Source: JANQPX01 sp051010395 | Lineage (GTDB): Bacteria; Pseudomonadota; Alphaproteobacteria; Geminicoccales; Geminicoccaceae | Assembly (NCBI GenBank): GCA_051010395.1 | Contig: JBPCVQ010000387.1 | Span: 12,115 to 76,114, forward strand | DNA: 64,000 nucleotides | Direction of reading: 5' to 3' | In this document: positions 41,723-49,840 of the stretch, piece by piece | Layout of the letters: every line of letters starts with the position of its first letter | Position numbering within the stretch: position 1 is the stretch's first letter | Made by a program: the position numbers and the translations under genes | The notes under the pieces: model-generated | Told to the model about the DNA's origin: nothing | The model's database searches: none | Seen by the model: the letters and a program-made list of their open reading frames with translations, nothing else

Positions 41723-42628
41723 ATGCGCTTCGAAGGTATCTACACGCCGATCGTCACGCCCCACCGAGATGATCATTCCATCGACCGGGACCGGTTCGTC
41801 GAGGTCGCTGAGTTCCTGATTGCGGCGGGCGTTCATGGCATCGTGCTCGCCGGCACCACGGGCGAATATTACGCACAATCGGCGGAAGAACGGTTCGATC
41901 TGATGGCGCTCGCGAAATCCGTCATCAAGGATCGTCTGCCGCTGATCGTCGGCACCGGCGCCATACGCACCGAGGACAGCATCATATATGCCGAGGTGGC
42001 GAAGGCGGCGGGCGCCGATGCCATCATGATCGCGTCTCCACCCTATGCAGCCCCCACCGGCCGGGAGAATGCATTGCATGCATTGGCCATTGATCGGGCC
42101 GCCAATCTGCCGGTGCTGCTCTACAACTATCCGGGGCGCACGGGTGCGGAGATGGACGAGGATTATCTGGACAGGGTCGGCCGCTCGCCGAACTTCTCTG
42201 CGATCAAGGAAAGTTCCGGCGATATCAATCGTCTGCATATGATCGCGCGCGACTACCCGCATATCCAGCTTTCCTGCGGCATGGATGACCAGGCCCTGGA
42301 GTTCTTCGCCTGGGGGGCAAGAAGCTGGGTCTGCGCCGGCTCGAATTTTTCGCCGGAAGCTCATATCGCGCTCTACAAGGCCTGCGCGGTCGACAAGAAT
42401 TTCGACAAAGGCCGAAAAATCATGTCGGCGATGATGCCGTTGATGCGGGTGCTGGAGCAGGGCGGAAAGTTCGTACAGAACATCAAGCACGGCCTCTCCC
42501 TTCGCGGCCTGGCGGCAGGCCCGCCGCGCCGTCCGCTGCAGCCGCTGAACAAGGAAGAGCGACGCGCTCTGGCGGAGACTGTTGATGTGATGAACAGAAC
42601 GATCGCGTCGATCGAGGCGGAGGTTTAG
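41723..42628 (+). CDS. DHDPS/NAL-family aldolase or dehydratase
   Basis: The protein of 301 residues is a TIM barrel of the dihydrodipicolinate-synthase family. Visible active-site parts are GTTGEYY (residues 45-51), LLYNYPGRTG with the catalytic tyrosine near 136, and the Schiff-base Lys162 in AIKESSGD. Members include dihydrodipicolinate synthase, keto-deoxy-sugar aldolases and pyrroline-4-hydroxy-2-carboxylate deaminase. Placement after a GntR regulator and before an aldehyde dehydrogenase and an FAD oxidase recalls hydroxyproline-type catabolic operons, but the epimerase of that pathway is absent. It is 2 bp from the next gene. Confidence 0.88.
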   Translation: MRFEGIYTPIVTPHRDDHSIDRDRFVEVAEFLIAAGVHGIVLAGTTGEYYAQSAEERFDLMALAKSVIKDRLPLIVGTGAIRTEDSIIYAEVAKAAGADAIMIASPPYAAPTGRENALHALAIDRAANLPVLLYNYPGRTGAEMDEDYLDRVGRSPNFSAIKESSGDINRLHMIARDYPHIQLSCGMDDQALEFFAWGARSWVCAGSNFSPEAHIALYKACAVDKNFDKGRKIMSAMMPLMRVLEQGGKFVQNIKHGLSLRGLAAGPPRRPLQPLNKEERRALAETVDVMNRTIASIEAEV

Positions 42629-42630
42629 CC

Positions 42631-44151
42631 ATGTCGGAATTTCTGACACGAGAAGAATACGGCGCCATCGCCGATAGTCTCACCTTGCCTCGCACCGCCT
42701 TCATTGACGGCAGCTTTCGCAAGGCCAAGTCAAAAAAGACTTTTCCAACGATCAATCCTGCGACCGGTGAGACGCTGGCCGAGGTCGCAGCCTGCGACGA
42801 GGCGGACATCGACCTTGCCGCCAAGAAAGCACGTCAGGCCTTCGAGGACGGCCGCTGGTCCCGCCTGCATCCGGCAGAACGCAAGGCAAAGCTGATCAGG
42901 CTGGCCAAGCTGATCCGGCGCAACCGTCACGAGCTTGCCGTGATGGAAAGCCTGGACTCGGGCAAGCCGATCCGGGATTGCGCGACCATCGACATTCCGG
43001 AGACGATCGGCACGATCACATGGCATGCCGAAGCGATCGACAAGATCTACGAGCAGGCGGCGCCGGCGGGCGACGATGCGCTCGCCATCATCGCGAGAGA
43101 GCCGATCGGGGTGGTCGGCCTCGTTCTGCCCTGGAATTTTCCGCTTTTGATGCTTGCCTGGAAGATCGGCCCCGCTCTCGCGGCCGGCTGCTCGGTGATC
43201 GTGAAGCCCGCCGAGCAGACGTCGCTCACCGCACTCCGTGTCGCGGAACTCGCCATGGAGGCGGGCTTGCCGCGCGGCGTTTTCAACGTGGTCACCGGCG
43301 ACGGCCCGGCGGCAGGACAGCCGCTGGGATTACATCCCGATGTGGATATGATTTCCTTCACCGGATCGACCGAGACCGGCAGGCGTTTTCTTCGCTATTC
43401 CGCCGACAGCAACCTCAAGAAAATCACGCTGGAATGTGGCGGCAAGAACCCGGCTCTGGTGATGGAGGATGCGGAGGATCTCGACCTGGTTGCAGGGCAT
43501 GTCGTCAACGCGGCCTTTTGGAACATGGGTGAAAACTGCTCCGCCAATTCGCGCCTGATCGTGCATGAGAAGGTCAAGGATGCGCTGATGGAGCGGATAC
43601 TGGCGCGCGCCCGTGACTGGCGAACCGGCGATCCGCCCGATCCCGCCAACCATCTGGGCGCGTTGATCGACAAGGATCACGTCAAGAAAGTCGCTTCCTA
43701 TCTGAAGAAGGGAAAAGCGAGCGCCAGCCTGGCGCTTGGCGGCAAGGCGAAAGGCGGTTTCGTCGAGCCCACCATCTTCGACGGGGTCGCCCCGAGCGAT
43801 CTTTTGGCGCGGGAAGAGATTTTCGGTCCCGTCCTCTCCGTAATCACCGTCGCCAGCGCCGAAGAGGCGGTGGCGATCGCCAACGACACCGACTACGGCC
43901 TGACCGCCTCGGTCTTCTCCGCCAACGGCAAGCGAGCCCTTCGGGCGGCGCGCGCGATAAGGGCAGGCACGGTGACGATCAATTGTTATGGCGAGGGCGA
44001 CATGACCACGCCTTTCGGCGGTTTCAAGCAGTCGGGCTTCGGCGGTCGCGACAACGGCCTTCATGCCCATGATCAATATACCGAGCTGAAAACCATCTGG
44101 GTCGATCTCTCCGATACGGCGTCCGAGGACTCGGTTGATACGTCAAGCTGA
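42631..44151 (+). CDS. Aldehyde dehydrogenase, PuuC-like
   Basis: The NAD(P)-dependent enzyme of 506 residues has catalytic Cys303 (WNMGENCSANSR) and Glu268 (TLECGGKNP), and the cofactor segment FTGSTETG. Phrases such as ETIGTITWHAEAIDKIYEQAAP and GLHPDVDMISFTGSTETGRRFL match gamma-glutamyl-gamma-aminobutyraldehyde dehydrogenase (PuuC) closely. PuuC acts on the aldehyde from glutamylated putrescine, but no glutamate-putrescine ligase is seen beside it. An unrelated semialdehyde is possible. It follows the DapA-like gene by 2 bp and precedes a PuuB-like oxidase. Confidence 0.9.
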   Translation: MSEFLTREEYGAIADSLTLPRTAFIDGSFRKAKSKKTFPTINPATGETLAEVAACDEADIDLAAKKARQAFEDGRWSRLHPAERKAKLIRLAKLIRRNRHELAVMESLDSGKPIRDCATIDIPETIGTITWHAEAIDKIYEQAAPAGDDALAIIAREPIGVVGLVLPWNFPLLMLAWKIGPALAAGCSVIVKPAEQTSLTALRVAELAMEAGLPRGVFNVVTGDGPAAGQPLGLHPDVDMISFTGSTETGRRFLRYSADSNLKKITLECGGKNPALVMEDAEDLDLVAGHVVNAAFWNMGENCSANSRLIVHEKVKDALMERILARARDWRTGDPPDPANHLGALIDKDHVKKVASYLKKGKASASLALGGKAKGGFVEPTIFDGVAPSDLLAREEIFGPVLSVITVASAEEAVAIANDTDYGLTASVFSANGKRALRAARAIRAGTVTINCYGEGDMTTPFGGFKQSGFGGRDNGLHAHDQYTELKTIWVDLSDTASEDSVDTSS

Positions 44152-44180
44152 CGTTCGCCATACCCGACCGAGCGCCTGAG

Positions 44181-45503
44181 ATGATCAAGGTCAAGCGGTT
44201 GCCCAGGGATCCAGGCCCCGCCGCCTGGAACGCCTTGCTGCCGCCACGGCCGCCGCCGCGCAGCCTCGATGAGAACATCACCGCGGACTGGCTGGTGATT
44301 GGCGCTGGCTTTGCTGGCCTTGCCGCGGTTCGGCGTCTTGCCCAGCTTCGCGCAGGCGATCGCATCGTCATGCTCGAAGCGTCCAGAGTGGGTGAGGGGC
44401 CGGCGGGTCGGAATTCCGGTTTCATGATCGATCTTCCCCATGACCTCACCAGCGACAGCTATAGCGGCGGCGCCGACAGCGATCGCCTGCAGATCGCCAT
44501 GAACCGCGCCGCCATCGCCTTTGCCGCCGAAGCCGCCGGTGAAATCGGTATGTCGGCGGAAGCTTTTTCTCAAACCGGCAAGGTCAATGCGGCGGCGACG
44601 GAAAAGGGGGAGCGTCACCTCGAGCACTATACCCGCCATCTCCGTTCGTTGGACGAAACCTGCGAGGTTCTCGATCCCCAGGCGATGCGTGACCTCACCG
44701 GCATTCCCTACTATCGACAGGGCCTCTTTACCCCCGGCGCCGCCATGGTCCAGCCGGCCATGTTCGTCCGGGCGCTGGCGGCGGCAGCGGTCGTCAGCAC
44801 CGACGTTTATGAGCGAAGCCCGGTCACCACATTGTCGCGCACAGGCAAGGACTGGCATGCGACAACGCCGAAGGGCGCTGTTATCGCACCGAACGTGATT
44901 TTGGCGGTCAACGGCCACGCCGAGAGCTTCGGCTTTTTCAAGCGTCGCCTCATGCATACCTTCACCTACGCCTCTATGACCCGTGCGCTCACGGCGGAGG
45001 AGACGGCGCGTCTCGGCGGTCAACCAACCTGGGGCATCCTTCCAGCCGATCCGATGGGGACCACGGTCCGGCGCGTCGCCGGTCGCATCGTCATCCGTAA
45101 CCGTTTCACCTACGATCCCTCCATGGCCGTCGGCGACGGCCGGCTGGACAAGATGGGGCGGAGCCATGACAAGAGCTTCGTCGCGCGCTTTCCCATGCTG
45201 GCTGGCGTCGAGATGGAATATCGCTGGGGCGGCCGCCTCTGCCTGTCTCGAAACGGCGTGCCGGCGTTCGGTGAAGTCGAAGAGAACCTCTACGCCGCCT
45301 GCTGCCAGAACGGCCTGGGCACCACCAAAGGCACACTCGCCGGCATGCTCGCCGCCGAACTCGCGACCAAGTTGAACAACCCGATGCTCGAGGACATGCT
45401 TGCCTTCGATCGACCCGAACGCCTGCCGCCGGAACCCTTCGCCTGGCTTGGCGCCAATGCTGTCATGCGCTGGAAGGAGCGGAAGGCAGGCGATGAATTA
45501 TAA
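44181..45503 (+). CDS. FAD-dependent oxidoreductase, PuuB-like (DAO family)
   Basis: This 440-residue flavoenzyme has the dinucleotide fold at WLVIGAGFAGLAAVRRLAQL (residues 34-53), GPAGRNSGFMID after it and a C-terminal YRWGGRLCLSRNGVPAFGEVEENLYAACCQNGLGTTKGTLAGMLAAELA. It resembles gamma-glutamylputrescine oxidases and related amine oxidases. Paired with the PuuC-like gene, it would oxidise an amine to the aldehyde. The next gene starts inside its 3' end. The open frame has a normal family length and no visible defects. Confidence 0.88.
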   Translation: MIKVKRLPRDPGPAAWNALLPPRPPPRSLDENITADWLVIGAGFAGLAAVRRLAQLRAGDRIVMLEASRVGEGPAGRNSGFMIDLPHDLTSDSYSGGADSDRLQIAMNRAAIAFAAEAAGEIGMSAEAFSQTGKVNAAATEKGERHLEHYTRHLRSLDETCEVLDPQAMRDLTGIPYYRQGLFTPGAAMVQPAMFVRALAAAAVVSTDVYERSPVTTLSRTGKDWHATTPKGAVIAPNVILAVNGHAESFGFFKRRLMHTFTYASMTRALTAEETARLGGQPTWGILPADPMGTTVRRVAGRIVIRNRFTYDPSMAVGDGRLDKMGRSHDKSFVARFPMLAGVEMEYRWGGRLCLSRNGVPAFGEVEENLYAACCQNGLGTTKGTLAGMLAAELATKLNNPMLEDMLAFDRPERLPPEPFAWLGANAVMRWKERKAGDEL

Positions 45504-45687
45504 AGTCAGGCCGGTGAAAACCATGACCATCCCGGAATACATGACCGCCGTCCTGCTGATAGGTCATGGCGGCCTGGATCGCCTGGAACTGCGCCATGAC
45601 GCGCCGGTGCCCAAGCCGGGCCCAGGCGAGGCCCTCATCCGCGTGGCGGCGCCCGCCATCAACAAAATCTGTCAAGATCAGACGTAA
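45493..45687 (+). pseudogene. Truncated zinc-type alcohol dehydrogenase/quinone oxidoreductase remnant
   Basis: Only the first 64 residues of an MDR-family protein remain: MTAVLLIGHGGLDRLELRHDAPVPKPGPGEALIRVAAPAIN, after which the sequence departs from the family (KICQDQT) and stops. The intact family runs to about 340 residues with the GroES-like and Rossmann domains. The start overlaps the PuuB-like stop by 11 bp with GGAAGGAGCGGAAGG upstream, so it was once the last gene of the operon. The loss looks like a deletion or insertion junction near 45660. Confidence 0.7.
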
Positions 45688-45967
45688 CCGATATTGACCG
45701 TACCAGCAGAAAAACGCATGGAGCGGTACGTCGCTCGGTCCCTGGCTTCATGTCATGAGCCCGATTGGGCGGTATCGGGATTGCAATGAGCAGGCGATCA
45801 TAGGAAGGGGCCACATTTCGGTGTTCCGCTCTTCGCGACATCATCATGCTCTGTCTTGCTAAGGCCTAAGTGCACTGCAATCTTTGTATCAGTATCTTTG
45901 TCCAAGCTCGCCGGGGACATCGCTCGTGACCGTAGCCGTGCCTATCGCACCCTGCCGGCTGTATTAA
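45688..45967. other. Region between truncated dehydrogenase and GntR gene
   Basis: This 280-bp stretch holds no convincing gene. The minus-strand frame 45659-45847 has no recognisable family and may be a remnant of a mobile element that broke the dehydrogenase, which is speculation. On the right, two copies of ATCTTTGT (45880-45887 and 45894-45901, 14-bp period) lie about 70-90 bp before the GntR start and include the half-site TTGTATC seen also before the Pot genes. Confidence 0.35.
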
Positions 45968-46894
45968 TTGCTCGGCGCCGGCATACAGATCTCCAGTCCG
46001 GAGCTCGCAAGGAAGATTCTGGGCATTCTTAGGCGAGAGCAAGCGTCTGCTGGCTTTCACATTCGTGAGCAGTGGCTCGCCGATGCTCTGGGTGTATCAC
46101 GATCGCCGATCCGCGCAGCGCTGCGGGATCTCGAGCGTCTCGAGATCGTGCGTTCGGAGCAGAAGAAGGGGGTTTATCTCAAGGTTGATGCAAGCAGTGA
46201 AGCCTTCGAAAAGGTCATCCTGCCGGTGCCCGAGACGGAGCGGATCTATCGACAGATCGCCAGCGAGCGTTTCGCAAGCTTGATCGGTGATCAGATTTCA
46301 GTCGCGGATCTGGTGCGGCGTTTCGAGACCAGTCGAAGCGTCATTCAAAAAGTGCTGGCACGCATGCAGGAGGAAGGGCTGGTCGAGAAGACCGCGGGCC
46401 ATGGCTGGGTCTTTGGGCCGGCGCTGAATGACGAGGCGTCTTACCGTGAGAGCTATCGCTATCGCCTCCTGATCGAACCCGCCGCCCTTTTGGAAGACCG
46501 TTTTCATCTGCCGGCCGCAGAACTCGATGCGTTGCGGCGGATGCATCATGCGGCCTTGTCGAGCGGGCTCGCCAACGAGACCATATCCAGCCTCTTCGAT
46601 ATCGACGCGGAATTTCACGACACCCTCGCCGAGGCCTGCGGCAACCGTTTCCTCTCTCAGGCAATCCGTCAGCAGACCCGCCTCAGGCGATTGTCCGACT
46701 ATGAAAAATACACCGCGCGAGAGCGCTTGATCCAATCGTTCGAGGAGCATTCATCGATCCTTGATGCTATCGAAAACGACACCTATGCGGAAGCTGCCGA
46801 ACGCATGTCGCTGCACATCCGTACATCCGATGCCAACCGGCCGGAGTTCCGGAAAGTCAGGGTGCTCGCCCATCGCCGGCTGACACGCTGTTGA
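45968..46894 (+). CDS. GntR-type regulator with two winged-helix domains
   Basis: The 308-residue protein has an unusual layout. A first winged helix lies at about residues 11-75 (IREQWLADALGVSRSPIRAALRDLERLEIVRSEQKKGVYL). A second lies at about 91-150 (IYRQIASERFASLIGDQISVADLVRRFETSRSVIQKVLARMQEEGLVEKTAGHGWVF). An FCD-type domain with its histidine pattern (DIDAEFHDTLAEACGNR, EHSSILDAIENDTY) follows. Normal FadR-type regulators have only one winged helix and 220-250 residues. The TTG start gives the whole first domain. It precedes the Pot-type ABC operon, which it most likely regulates. Confidence 0.85.
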   Translation: MLGAGIQISSPELARKILGILRREQASAGFHIREQWLADALGVSRSPIRAALRDLERLEIVRSEQKKGVYLKVDASSEAFEKVILPVPETERIYRQIASERFASLIGDQISVADLVRRFETSRSVIQKVLARMQEEGLVEKTAGHGWVFGPALNDEASYRESYRYRLLIEPAALLEDRFHLPAAELDALRRMHHAALSSGLANETISSLFDIDAEFHDTLAEACGNRFLSQAIRQQTRLRRLSDYEKYTARERLIQSFEEHSSILDAIENDTYAEAAERMSLHIRTSDANRPEFRKVRVLAHRRLTRC

Positions 46895-46935
46895 CCACCG
46901 AACCATTAAGATCGCGGCAAACAGTGCATTGTGGA

Positions 46936-46961
46936 TTGTATCTTTTTTCAAGAAAATACAA
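46936..46961. promoter_or_regulatory. Inverted repeat upstream of the Pot-type operon
   Basis: TTGTATCTT and AAAATACAA are 9-bp arms with one mismatch, spaced by 8 bp, in the AT-rich gap 92 bp before the binding-protein gene. The TTGTAT/ATACAA half-sites are far apart compared with normal FCD operators. This could suit a regulator with two DNA-binding domains. Confidence 0.5.
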
Positions 46962-47052
46962 ACTGATCTGAAGCCTAAGAAGCAAGCTGGAATGCTCACG
47001 GCTCACTGTCGGGCCGGGATCTTTCGCGAGAACAAAAGGGAGGACATCGACC

Positions 47053-48108
47053 ATGATGCGCATCAAGACGGTCGCGAGCGCCGTAGCCATGGCAGCCGCT
47101 GTCGGCGTGGGTGGCAGCGGCGCGTTCGCCGAAGGCAAGATCGTGATCTCGAACTGGGATGGTTACATGCCCGCCGATCTGCCGGAAAAGTTCCAGGCGG
47201 AAACTGGCATTGAGGTCGAAGTCGCCCTGCACGCGACCAATGAGGAGATCATGGGCAAGGTCGTGGCGAGCCAGGGGCGGGGCTATGATGTCTTGTTCGT
47301 CTCGTCTCCCTTCGCCGAAGCGTTGAACAAGCTCGGCCTATCCTCGGCAATCGACCACGGCCAGATCCCGAACATGGCCAATCTCTATGCCGAGGCGAAT
47401 AATCTCGCCTACGATCCCGGCAACAGCTTCTCGGTTCCCTATGCCTGGGGCACCACTGGGCTTTGCTACCGTAAGGATTTGGTGGAGGGTGAACCGTCCA
47501 GCTGGAACGACCTCCTGCAGCCTGCTGATGATCTCAAGGGCAAGATCACGATGCTCGCGACCGATCGCTGGCTGATGGCCGCTGGCATGCTGGCCAAGGG
47601 GTATTCGGTCAACGAGACCGACGATGCCAAGATCGCAGAGGTCAAGGATCTGCTGATCAACGCCAAGCAGAACCTGCTTGCCTATGATGACACCACCTTC
47701 TATTCCAAGCTGACCTCTGGCGAGGCGAGCCTGGTCCATGCCTGGGATGGCTGGTGCAATTACGGGATCGCTGAGAACGACCAGATCAGCTATGTCATCC
47801 CCGAAGAAGGTACGGATCTCTGGGTCGACACCATGGTGGTCACCGAGGCGTCCGAAAACAAGGAAGCCGCGCATCAGTTCATCAACTACGTGCTCGGCGC
47901 CGAGACCGGCAAATGGGTCGCCGAGAACATCCTCTACAAGGTGCCGAACCAAGTCGGAATGGAAGCGCTCGACGCTTCGATGTTCGAAAGCTTCCCGAAC
48001 CTTGCGATCGAGCCCGCCGACATGATGAAGCAGGAGCAGCTTCGCGACCTCGGCGATGCGCAAAAGGCCTATACCAAGGCGGTGACAGAGATCACGGCTT
48101 CGAACTGA
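47053..48108 (+). CDS. Polyamine-type ABC transporter substrate-binding protein (PotD/PotF family)
   Basis: The 351-residue periplasmic protein has a signal peptide (MMRIKTVASAVAMAAAVGVGGSGAFAEGK) and the PotD/F marks GKIVISNWDGYMPADLPEKFQAETGIEV and FSVPYAWGTTGLCYRKD. The mid part (DDTTFYSKLTSGEASLVHAWDGWCNYGI) has the usual acidic residue for amine binding (HAWDGW). AGGGAGGA precedes the ATG. It heads an importer operon of two permeases and an ATPase. The ligand is a polyamine or related cationic compound by family, not by proof. Confidence 0.92.
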   Translation: MMRIKTVASAVAMAAAVGVGGSGAFAEGKIVISNWDGYMPADLPEKFQAETGIEVEVALHATNEEIMGKVVASQGRGYDVLFVSSPFAEALNKLGLSSAIDHGQIPNMANLYAEANNLAYDPGNSFSVPYAWGTTGLCYRKDLVEGEPSSWNDLLQPADDLKGKITMLATDRWLMAAGMLAKGYSVNETDDAKIAEVKDLLINAKQNLLAYDDTTFYSKLTSGEASLVHAWDGWCNYGIAENDQISYVIPEEGTDLWVDTMVVTEASENKEAAHQFINYVLGAETGKWVAENILYKVPNQVGMEALDASMFESFPNLAIEPADMMKQEQLRDLGDAQKAYTKAVTEITASN

Positions 48109-48110
48109 GC

Positions 48111-48164
48111 GGGGCATGTTGCCCCTATTCGATGTAGGGCAGGCGTGCTCGCTGGCGCCTGCCC
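48111..48164 (+). terminator. Double hairpin after binding-protein gene
   Basis: Two stems follow the binding-protein stop: GGGGCA-TGT-TGCCCC (48111-48125) and GGGCAGGCG-N10-CGCCTGCCC (48137-48164, perfect 9 bp). Neither has a U-tract. They separate the binding-protein gene from the first permease gene and likely favour accumulation of the binding-protein message. Confidence 0.65.
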
Positions 48165-48198
48165 GCAGTCATCGCACCGCTAGGCTGACCTGATCCCG

Positions 48199-49059
48199 AT
48201 GTTGAAGCGGCTCGGCTCGTTTCTCCTGATCCTGCCTGGTGTCGGCTGGCTCACGGTCTTCATGATCGTGCCCTGCCTGATCGTGTTCTTCTTCAGCTTC
48301 TTCGAGCGCGGCGTCTATGGCGGAATCGATTACGTCTTCACGCTCGAGAATTTTTGGCGCAGTGCCGAGCCGATCTACCGCTCGATCTTCTTGAAGTCGG
48401 CGACGATCGCGGGCCTTGCGACCGTGATCGCCGTACTGCTCGCCTATCCCGCCGCTTATGCGATTTCGCTCGCGCCCAAGGAGCGGCAAACGCGCTATCT
48501 CCTCCTGGTGATGCTGCCCTTTTGGAGCAACTATCTGATCCGCACCTATGCCTTGATCGTCCTGCTCAACCGGGAAGGCGTCATCAATAAGAGCCTGACC
48601 GGCCTCGGTGTGATCAGCGAACCGCTGGACATTCTCTACAACACCTTCTCGGTGGTCACCGGCCTTGTCTACAACTACCTGCCCTTCGTGATCCTCGCGA
48701 TCTACGCCTCCCTGCAGCGCCTGGATCCCGCAATCCGTGAAGCTTCGGAAGACCTTGGCGCGCCGGCCTGGAAGACATTCCTGCGTGTAATCTTACCACT
48801 CACTTTGCCGGGCGTGGCTGCGGGTGCCGTGTTCGTGTTTGTCCTGTCGATCGGCAATTTCATCACCCCCGATCTGCTCGGCGGCGGGCATATTCAGATG
48901 GTCGGCAATCTGATCTACGATCAGTTCCTGTCCGCCCGGGACTGGCCGTTTGGAGCCGCACTTTCGCTGGCGCTGATCTTCATCATGATGCTGCTCCTGT
49001 TTGCACAGGCCGCAGCGGTCAATCGCGCCCAGCAGGCGGAGGGGGCGGCGCGTGGCTAG
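48199..49059 (+). CDS. Polyamine-type ABC transporter permease (PotB family)
   Basis: This inner-membrane permease of 286 residues has six membrane segments and the EAA loop IREASEDLGAPAWKTFLRVILPLTLPG. The opening LLILPGVGWLTVFMIVPCLIVFFFSFF is typical of PotB/PotH. It begins 90 bp after the binding-protein stop, after the double hairpin, and overlaps the second permease gene by 8 bp, which implies translational coupling. Confidence 0.93.
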   Translation: MLKRLGSFLLILPGVGWLTVFMIVPCLIVFFFSFFERGVYGGIDYVFTLENFWRSAEPIYRSIFLKSATIAGLATVIAVLLAYPAAYAISLAPKERQTRYLLLVMLPFWSNYLIRTYALIVLLNREGVINKSLTGLGVISEPLDILYNTFSVVTGLVYNYLPFVILAIYASLQRLDPAIREASEDLGAPAWKTFLRVILPLTLPGVAAGAVFVFVLSIGNFITPDLLGGGHIQMVGNLIYDQFLSARDWPFGAALSLALIFIMMLLLFAQAAAVNRAQQAEGAARG

Positions 49060-49840
49060 AAACAACAAAAGCCACCGGCTGCTGAAAGTCCATCTCGGAC
49101 TGATCTATCTCTTTCTCTATGGCCCGATTCTGGTGCTGATGGCGCTGAGCTTCAACCGCGCCGGCATGCCGACCGCCTGGACCGGGTTTTCCGTCACTTG
49201 GTACGGCAAGTTGTTGGAGAGCCCGGAGATCCTGTCCGCGGCTGTCAACACGATCATCGTCGCCAGCATCTCGACCCTGATCGCGACCACCCTCGGCACG
49301 CTGCTGGCGCTTGGCGTCGAACGGCGAAAGACATCGAGCACACTGGACGCGCTCTTGTTCGCGCCGATGATCATCCCGGACATCGTGCTCGCGATCGCGC
49401 TTCTTTCTTTCTTCACGCTGCTCGAAGTGACGCTTGGCCTGCACTCGATCATCCTCTCCCACGTGGTCTTCAACATCGCCTTCGTCTGCGCCGTGGTGCG
49501 CACCCGCCTGAAGCACTTCGACCATGCCATCGTCGAGGCATCGATCGACCTCGGCGCCAGCGCATTCACCACCTTCCGCCGCGTGACCCTTCCGGTGATT
49601 TTTCCTGGTGTGCTGGCCGGCGCCCTTCTGGCGTTCACCCTTTCCTTCGATGAATTCATCATAGCCTTCTTCACCGCTGGCGCCGGCTCCAGTTCGACCA
49701 CGCTGCCGATGCGCATCTATTCGATGATCCGCTTCGGCGTGACGCCCGAGATCAACGCGATGGCCACGATCATCATGCTGATCAGCTTCACGCTGGTGCT
49801 GATGTCCCAGCGGCTCAGTCGCGAGACGGTGACGGGATGA
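49052..49840 (+). CDS. Polyamine-type ABC transporter permease (PotC family)
   Basis: The permease of 262 residues starts at GTG 49052, with GGAGGGGG upstream, inside the end of the PotB-type gene. Features: LGLIYLFLYGPILVLMALSFN as first segment and the EAA loop IVEASIDLGASAFTTFRRVTLPVIFPGVLAGALLAFTLSFDEFIIAFF. It partners the PotB-type protein as heterodimer. It overlaps the ATPase gene by 4 bp. Confidence 0.93.
   Translation: MARNNKSHRLLKVHLGLIYLFLYGPILVLMALSFNRAGMPTAWTGFSVTWYGKLLESPEILSAAVNTIIVASISTLIATTLGTLLALGVERRKTSSTLDALLFAPMIIPDIVLAIALLSFFTLLEVTLGLHSIILSHVVFNIAFVCAVVRTRLKHFDHAIVEASIDLGASAFTTFRRVTLPVIFPGVLAGALLAFTLSFDEFIIAFFTAGAGSSSTTLPMRIYSMIRFGVTPEINAMATIIMLISFTLVLMSQRLSRETVTG

Noticed and set aside
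41564..42649. 361-codon minus-strand frame
   Set aside because: Opposite the DapA-family gene with its visible Schiff-base lysine; antisense shadow.
44073..45167. 364-codon minus-strand frame
   Set aside because: Opposite the PuuB-like oxidase; no recognisable domain.
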